Positions 58,901 to 64,000 of a stretch of DNA of 64,000 nucleotides are shown in pieces; the stretch's first letter is position 1; every line of letters begins with the position of its first letter. Position numbers and translations under genes: made by a program. This DNA comes from Channa striata. Lineage: Eukaryota; Chordata; Actinopteri; Anabantiformes; Channidae. The stretch spans positions 13,950,517 through 14,014,516 of the forward strand of contig CM065173.1 in the NCBI GenBank assembly GCA_033026295.1, read 5' to 3'. The notes beneath the pieces were generated by a model. The model searched no databases. It was not told the DNA's origin and saw nothing but the letters and a program-made list of their open reading frames with translations.

Positions 58901-59944
58901 AGAGCAACTGAACCACCACCCATGGGGATCATAGACAACTGCTCTAGTAACTGAGCCACAGCAATCAGTGAACATACTATGTGTGACAGGTCAGTTACTC
59001 AAGTAGAAAGCTCGTTGGTTGTTTTGAATTTACTGTCACTGTTATCTACCTGTGGGTCTGGCACTTTAGGACAGTCCTGTAGGCCCGAGACTGCGGAGAA
59101 GAGTTGCTCTATCAGCTCATCACCATCTCCCGGCGGTTTCTGCAGCAAGTTTTCTGTGAGAACTATGTATGAACAAAAGCTAATGGAGAATTGTTGATAG
59201 GACATAAACAACTTAACATCAAAACATGCCATCTCCATGAGTGGTCAGTGATATCTGTCATAAAACAATATCCTGCAATTTATTAGTGGAGCAACAGATA
59301 AGTAGATTTTTTCTTCAGATAAGACAATTTACCCCCTAATATAACTGTGTTACATTTTTTTTTATTTCCAACGCTGAAATTAGTAATTTGGTTATTTGAT
59401 CGCACTCTTGATTGATCACTAAAGCTTTAGACCTGGCGTTGATATTATCTTGGGTGTTCATCTAGGTAATGATGCCAAAAAATAATGAACATTAAGCTAT
59501 ATGTGTATGCTAGAGCACTAATATTAAAAAAATACATTACCCACACGTTTAAAATGTAGAGTAATGTTTATGATAAGATGTCATCAAATTAAGTGTTTAG
59601 AGGAAGTTTCCTAATGCTAGCATGACGTCACTTCATGCTATAACATTAAGGCTAGCATTGAATGAGAGGCACAAACTTGAGCTATGTTAGTTCAAAGTTA
59701 GAGTTTAAAGACACACTGTTGTCACCTCGTTATCCTCAGCTGGGTCTAAGTCAGCGGAAAACATTAGCTACTATCGGAATTTAAGCTAAAAGTCAAAGCT
59801 AACCAGGTTAGCTAGGTGACTAATGTTAGCTAACTTTAGTACAAATGCAATGCTATAGCCAACTAAAGTTTGTAGCTTTATAATAAACAGTGCCATTGTA
59901 GTTATCTATTACTCACATTTCACAGTTGAAACAAATCGCTCCAT
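49946..59944 (-). CDS. tex11: Testis-expressed 11 (ZIP4/SPO22 homologue), complete in 29 coding exons
   Basis: Meiotic TPR-repeat protein of the ZMM group, needed for crossover formation and synapsis (family knowledge). Exons in transcript order: 59944-59917, 59162-59050, 58681-58597, 58483-58404, 58320-58240, 58136-58017, 57790-57710, 57597-57512, 57431-57374, 57302-57207, 57109-57028, 56686-56608, 56487-56336, 56181-56108, 55346-55209, 55125-55023, 54899-54775, 53803-53718, 53140-53087, 52983-52943, 52844-52767, 52644-52574, 52028-51915, 51706-51634, 51516-51367, 51293-51185, 51096-50976, 50348-50181, 50017-49946. The total is 2718 nt, 905 residues plus stop; human TEX11 is about 940. Diagnostic stretches: NWLDCKNPQMADNFLRLA, DALQWYNYSLSFF, ANWFRKIAWNSALQCE, LLLLYEFEARAKLDDP, EAEKWCGLAMSFIRHL. 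Weaker points: the exon 2 acceptor (TACATAG, chosen because the nearer CACAG would create a stop), the AT-rich acceptor at 56487, and two GC donors. Confidence 0.92.
50181..52644 (-). CDS. tex11: tex11 C-terminal exon block
   Basis: Seven exons from 52644 to 50181 encode the C-terminal third, including CPPDRTLLLGQKTSLLMAAA, EELTQALEHIHICWEVWKTL, DTLLLLYEFEARAKLDDPKV and PEMETLWLLTRAWNTG. The last exon, 50017-49946, adds MSGLYSKILDRLDKAKNN. Introns are small (88 bp between 51184 and 51097). Reading phase closes across both GC-donor introns. Confidence 0.9.
55209..56487 (-). CDS. tex11: tex11 central TPR-like exons
   Basis: Exons 56487-56336, 56181-56108 and 55346-55209 encode KELLGKQKIEDIIT, GKQLTPQALTTLHVMLWDKA and DRNYADALQWYNYSLSFFKT. 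These correspond to the SPO22/ZIP4 core of human TEX11 (TPR-type helices). The intron between the last two contains nested repeats. Confidence 0.88.
55375..55760 (-). repeat. L2-type LINE 3' tail split by another repeat
   Basis: Read on the - strand, 55760-55557 matches the fish L2 3' region (CACACAGAAAGGCC, GGGCAATTTAGAGTCACCCA and CACCAGTCTATCACAG on the + strand). 55432-55375 continues it with GATAGGCTTCACCCCCCTGC. Between them lies an unrelated segment ending in TTGAATT units. Confidence 0.65.
55433..55556. mobile_element. Short interspersed element nested in the L2 tail
   Basis: Contains GTAAAGTGCCTTGAGATGAC and GGCGCTATATAAATAAAGTT followed by TTGAATT/AATTGAATTG, a tail common to many fish interspersed repeats. 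Its exact family is not assigned. Its position interrupts the L2 copy, so it inserted later. Confidence 0.5.
58864..58970. repeat. Old interspersed repeat fragment
   Basis: AAGGACCCTTTAACATGTGC, CAACTGAACCACCACCC and CTGCTCTAGTAACTGAGCCA follow the order of a common fish repeat (pattern CTGCTCTACC..CTGAGCCACAG). It is heavily diverged, and its family is not assigned. Confidence 0.4.
59050..59944 (-). CDS. tex11: tex11 first two coding exons
   Basis: ATG at 59944-59942 begins MERFVSTVK. Joining to 59162 gives FLTENLLQKPPGDGDELIEQ. The start was chosen because it opens the only short exon with a GTGAGT donor in the right phase upstream of the conserved body. The exon is only 28 nt of coding sequence, followed by a 754-bp intron. 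No CpG island marks the promoter. Confidence 0.75.
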
Positions 59945-60512
59945 TATTTGTGTTTCAGCACTGAAAAATGACATAAAAGAATATTAAGCAAGTTTGACTG
60001 ACAGCTGGGACGAGGGTTCACGTTTTGATTTTTTGTGCCTTCTGCTTGTTCTTTGCAGTGACCGTGTTTCTAGTGGCTACAGCTAATGTAGCCTCAGACT
60101 AACATTAACTACAGAAACATTATGTCAGACTTTTCAAAGCTTATTTGATGTGATATTTACATAACTGAATAAACCGCCATTATATTCCCTTTATGCAGAA
60201 AAAGCCTTATTTCATAGTATGACTTGTTAAATACAGCTGTAAAATGACCTGCCTGTCAGTAGCTCTTAGCATGGAGAAACATTAGCTAGTTACACCTGAT
60301 TTTTCCTCATGTTAAACTCGAACATAACAAAACATCCGCTCAATATTCACACATATCAACAGTCACATACAGTATGTCACTGTTTTGAAACGTTTTATTT
60401 TTTTTTACATATTTATTGCACTGTCAAACAATCAGCAATTCTCGTAAATGAAAAGAGAATAGGACATAACAAGACAAAGGAGGAATATTGAACATTAAAC
60501 CACTTTCATTAC

Positions 60513-60555
60513 TTATTATTATTATTATTGTAGTTGTTATTATTATTGTTATTAT
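60513..60555. repeat. (ATT)n microsatellite
   Basis: Imperfect ATT/GTT trinucleotide run. Confidence 0.85.
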
Positions 60556-60940
60556 CCTATTTTTTGCCCCATTCTCTGATAAACCATTTTTACTCGACCA
60601 AGAAAGACTAATCCTGAATCTGAATCCTGAAGAGCCAACGAATGAGAGTTGATATGGAGGTTTAGTCTGTTAAGAAAAAGCTTTGTTGTTCTAAAAAGCA
60701 TTTAGTGGTAGCTGACTCACTTATGCCAAATATTTACATTCAATCTCCATTTTTATCACTACTGTTTTATTTTTTTTCATTTGAAGACATGAATTTTGAG
60801 TTTCTTTTCCTCAATATTGCATTTTTTCATATTAATGATTATGTTGTAGGCTTGTAGTCAGGTTTATTAATATAGGAAACTATAAATCTTAAATTGCTCA
60901 CCATCCCCAATGTTGTACTCCATATGTTCCTTTCTTTCAG

Positions 60941-61173
60941 TGCTGCAGTATGAATGGGCTCTGCAGACATTGTTTCCATTCAAGTCTGACTACAGACATT
61001 TGATCAACAGGGCAAGCACTCAGACCCACTCCATAATGGTGCTGAAGAAAGACCTTATTTCTACTGCTTCATTTACCTTAGAAGACTTTGCTGTTGGGGC
61101 AAAAGGAAGTGTGCATGCTGTGTGCATAGAACCAGTTGGATCCCCGTCGTGTGTTTTGAACACCAGATTTTAA
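60941..61173 (+). CDS. Unassigned candidate terminal exon
   Basis: A TTTCTTTCAG acceptor precedes an open frame of about 77 codons ending in TAA, with AATAAA 4 bp later. The peptide includes QYEWALQTLFPFKSDYRHL and STASFTLEDFAVGAKGSVHA. I do not recognise a family. No upstream partner exon was found. It could be a lineage-specific gene, a decayed retrocopy or chance. Confidence 0.3.
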
Positions 61174-61729
61174 AATAAAACATTTAAAATCCACCCTCTC
61201 AGCCAGCAACTTCCAGCAATTGTTCATCAAGAGATTTATCTGCTGCCCTCTTGGTCAAATGGGACTGTCTCCTAAAGACCTCAATTTGAACACCTGCTAA
61301 GAAGATTGCTGTAGTAGACAAAGCAGCCTTTTGTATATCTCACCTTCTTCTTGTGAATACAGAGTGCTAGTATTACATCTTAAAATCCAATAGTCTACCA
61401 TATTTATATTATGAAACCTGATAGCCTACTACTTGTCTTGCAGCTGTGTTTACTATGTATAGTTCTTTCCAAAAATATGCAGTGGAGGAACTGTGAATGA
61501 AATGTTGCATCACTACCAGTAAGTGTCCAGTTTCATCAAAGCCATTAAAAATGACGAAAAACAAAGACAGACTATGCCCCTTTTACTTTATGTGTGCATA
61601 CTTGTTACCAAAATGTCAGGAGATGTCGGCAAAATTTCATTTCAAGACAAAACCATCATACACTTAAGCTTCAATTTAAACAATGAACATAAATACTGAT
61701 GTTGTTGTAAAAATCTCTTTTGTGCAACA

Positions 61730-61836
61730 GGAATGGAAGAACACAGCTCATCATATTTTACGACTTCTGTTTGGACAACACGCAAGATCCATTCTCCAAA
61801 ATCTTTGGATCGGTCAGTCCTGACACAGGCGGAAAG
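61730..61836 (+). CDS. Unassigned candidate internal or first exon
   Basis: Bounded by TTTTGTGCAACAG and a strong donor (GGCGGAAAG then GTGAGA). Two frames are open: one reads NGRTQLIIFYDFCLDNTQDP and onward, the other starts at an ATG in good context (61734) with MEEHSSSYFTTSVWTTRK. Neither is recognised. Confidence 0.3.
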
Positions 61837-62499
61837 GTGAGAGCAGGATGTTCTTATTTACAATGCCTGATGCTGTGACCTACAGCGGCTACGTATTTGT
61901 TGTGGTGATAAAAGAAAACAGTCTGCGGCACATCCACACACTGCAGGGTACTACTGGACAAAAAGAGGATTATTTACTTTGATATAAAAAGCAGTATATC
62001 CTGTTTCTAAAGTTAAAAATAAATCCAGCAAATGTTTATTCTAAACAAAAGCGCTGATAATGTGGATTCAATCTCATATCACAATGAATGTTTATTTTTT
62101 GGTTCTTTTTTCCTCTTGAGACAAGATAACAGCTGTTACCTTTAACCTCAGTTACACAGTAGGTTGATTTTATCAAAAAAAGGGTCTCACACACACAAAG
62201 GTCAGCTTAACACACCTATTGCCAAATTGTCATTTGGAAGCACTTACTGGCCACAAATCAAGAATGTGATATTGACATCAATCAACGGTGTATATCAGTT
62301 GTTATACGATGAATAATCAATTTTGTGATAAATCTTAATTAGGTTTAATTAAAGCGGTTGTTTCCATTATAAACCTTTATGATCATTATGCCATATAGTA
62401 ATATTGTGATAGTATTGTCATGTTTAATGCTATGACATGCACCATTGCTCGTAGACACCCATCACAGATATGTGGCACAAAAAAACGTCATGGGTTTTT

Positions 62500-63022
62500 C
62501 TCGTGAAGTGGTCTCTTCCTGAGCAGCCTGGAGAAAGGAGAAGTCTCCGCCGCCTCTCCCCACCCCCTTCCCCGCGTCCTTCCTCTGCATCCGTATAAAA
62601 CACGCACGCACCGGGCAGCTGATGAGAAGTTGCCCAAGACGCGCAGAAGTTCGGAGCGGACCGACCTCGTTACCGTGCGACACTAATGTGAATCTGAGAT
62701 TCAACCCAGTGCTTTTTCCTGCTGTTCACTAGCTTTGATCCGTCCGACTTTAACCTTCGAAGGCACCTGCGCTACAGACACAGCCGCACATCCGTCTCCT
62801 TCCTGCGGGATCGGAGGTTGACAGACGTGCGTCACGGACAACGATGGACTCCCCGCCGCTGACACACGCCAGCGTTATGTGGATGTAGAGCAACGATTTT
62901 GAGAAAGAAAAACTCGCCTTTAGAAGAAACTTTTGCCATTCACGCGGGATTATCAGCCTCCGCCGCGGACTCTATTCCTTTCTTTGGGACGCACGACTGG
63001 GGTTTCGGGGACGAGTGGCAGG
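62500..63022 (+). promoter_or_regulatory. CpG-rich promoter and 5' UTR of a + strand gene
   Basis: A TATAAA box at 62594-62599 (CCGTATAAAACACG) is followed by GC- and CpG-rich DNA up to the first coding exon. A transcript start near 62625 is inferred. An upstream open frame at 62844-62888 lies in the leader. Confidence 0.6.
62844..62888 (+). other. Upstream open reading frame in the leader
   Basis: ATG to TAG encodes MDSPPLTHASVMWM. It lies 135 bp before the presumed main start at 63023 and could lower its translation. Confidence 0.4.
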
Positions 63023-63086
63023 ATGATCCCGGCCGACGGCTTCAAATTGGTGGTTTTCATGTGGTGCTGTTCATCGCTTACACATG
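63023..63086 (+). CDS. First coding exon of an unidentified secreted or membrane protein
   Basis: ATG at 63023 opens MIPADGFKLVVFMWCCSSLT, then HG, with a strong donor (CACATG then GTGAGT) in phase 1. The hydrophobic stretch KLVVFMWCCSSLTHG looks like a signal peptide, and a phase 1 intron right after a signal peptide is typical of Ig-type and other cell-surface proteins. Longer frames that start upstream lack an ATG. The remaining exons lie beyond the window, so the gene cannot be named. Confidence 0.55.
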
Positions 63087-63932
63087 GTGAGTGTCCATTC
63101 ATCCATAAACAGCCCCGTATTTACGCATAGTAGAGGTTTATGCATGGAAAATCAGAATAACATTGTGATACTTAACTTTTTGACTCGTTTCACTGAATGG
63201 CCTATTGTTGAAAGTGCATATTGTTTTTATGACAAAATCAGTAACTGTCAGTTATTAGAAGGGGAAGTGCAGACATGTCAATAATCTTGCCATTTTAATC
63301 CTGTATGCAACCTGTTTTTAGTCCAGTTTATCTTTGATCCTTACACCCTTACATTGGAAGAATATGTTTTATTTTATATGGATACAACAGCAGAATTTTC
63401 ATTTTGCAGGTTTTGTTAAACGTGTGTGTCCAACTATAAGACTGTCTTAGAGACCTGCAGTTCCCCCATAACCCGGTAGAGGCAGCCTTGCTCCGTTGTG
63501 ATCGAGTTATTAATAACGAAATGTGTTGACTCCCACATGCAATTTAGAACCATCGCACACACTGTGAAAAAAATGTATTAGCTAAAGTACTAAGCTATAA
63601 TTTGGTTGGTTTGTTTTATTCCCTGCAAATAAGCAGTTAAATATAACTTAAGGAAAGCATGTATATCAGCAGCTGTGCTCGGTTTTGAGTGGACAGGAGT
63701 AAATATTTTGGGAAGAATGGCATTTTTGTTCAAGTATGATCAGCTTCATTGTTTTAGTGTCACCACAAAAATCTGACAGTGTATAAAAGGTGGGTGTTCC
63801 TACACCTTGTGCCAGGTCTAGTGTGTCACTGAGATACACAGCAAGTTTTCTTGCCATGTCCAAATAAACAGCTCATCCAAACAAAGGAAATACTGCTCAC
63901 GTTCACCCCCTTTCCGCCCCACCGCCCCCCTA

Positions 63933-63977
<45 letters not shown>

Positions 63978-64000
63978 TCAGTCCATGAAGCTTTGTCTTC
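63087..64000 (+). other. Start of the first intron of the unidentified gene
   Basis: No exon seen. Ends in a (CA)n microsatellite (63935-63975). Confidence 0.5.
63935..63975. repeat. (CA)n microsatellite
   Basis: About 20 CA units near the window end, preceded by a C-rich stretch. Confidence 0.95.

Larger units (their letters stand above)
50018..59916 (-). other. tex11 introns longer than 300 bp
   Basis: Introns at 50349-50975, 52029-52573, 53141-53717, 53804-54774, 55347-56107, 56687-57027, 58682-59049 and 59163-59916 contain no recognised gene. 55375-55760 and 58864-58970 are old repeats. 53141-54774 is AT-rich and featureless to the eye. Confidence 0.6.
59945..62500. other. Intergenic region upstream of tex11
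   Basis: AT-rich, with an ATT microsatellite (60513-60555) and two weak + strand exon candidates (60941-61173 and about 61730-61836). No CpG island was seen. It probably contains the tex11 promoter near 59950-60100. Confidence 0.5.

Noticed and set aside
1..64000. CRISPR arrays, prophage, operons, tRNA or rRNA genes, riboswitches
   Set aside because: None seen; the window is eukaryotic and the repeated tracts are simple microsatellites or dispersed transposon fragments.

Overview
The window is vertebrate nuclear DNA, almost certainly from a teleost fish. Coding sequence is split into short exons with GT-AG introns, several of them very small. There are many CA/TG microsatellites, degenerate L2-type LINE tails, and small non-autonomous DNA transposons of kinds common in fish. 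No prokaryotic or viral genes were seen. Nearly all long open frames are chance frames in introns. The gene models below come from reading splice sites, exon phase and protein similarity by eye.

Two genes can be assembled. On the + strand, dlg3 (SAP102, a synaptic MAGUK scaffold) runs from the first recognisable exon at 17849 to a stop codon at 46556, with a 3' UTR of about 3 kb. Twenty constitutive or alternative exons join in phase to give 743 residues with three PDZ domains, an SH3 domain, a HOOK region and a guanylate-kinase-like (GK) domain. The true N-terminus was not found, and positions 1-17848 are probably intron or 5' flank. Alternative structure is visible in three places: an in-frame 41-codon cassette between PDZ2 and PDZ3, a mutually exclusive exon pair in the HOOK region, and a CpG-rich candidate promoter inside the gene between PDZ3 and SH3.

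On the - strand, tex11 (the meiotic ZIP4/SPO22 homologue) runs from a start codon at 59944 to a stop at 49946. Its 29 coding exons join in phase to exactly 905 residues. Two of its introns appear to use GC donors. The two genes lie tail to tail, with polyadenylation signals about 110 bp apart. The DLG3-TEX11 adjacency matches human Xq13.1.

Downstream of the tex11 start, 60.0-62.5 kb holds only weak exon candidates that I cannot assign. At 62.5-63.1 kb a CpG-rich, TATA-containing promoter and a short first coding exon with a signal peptide begin another + strand gene, which leaves the window and is not identified.
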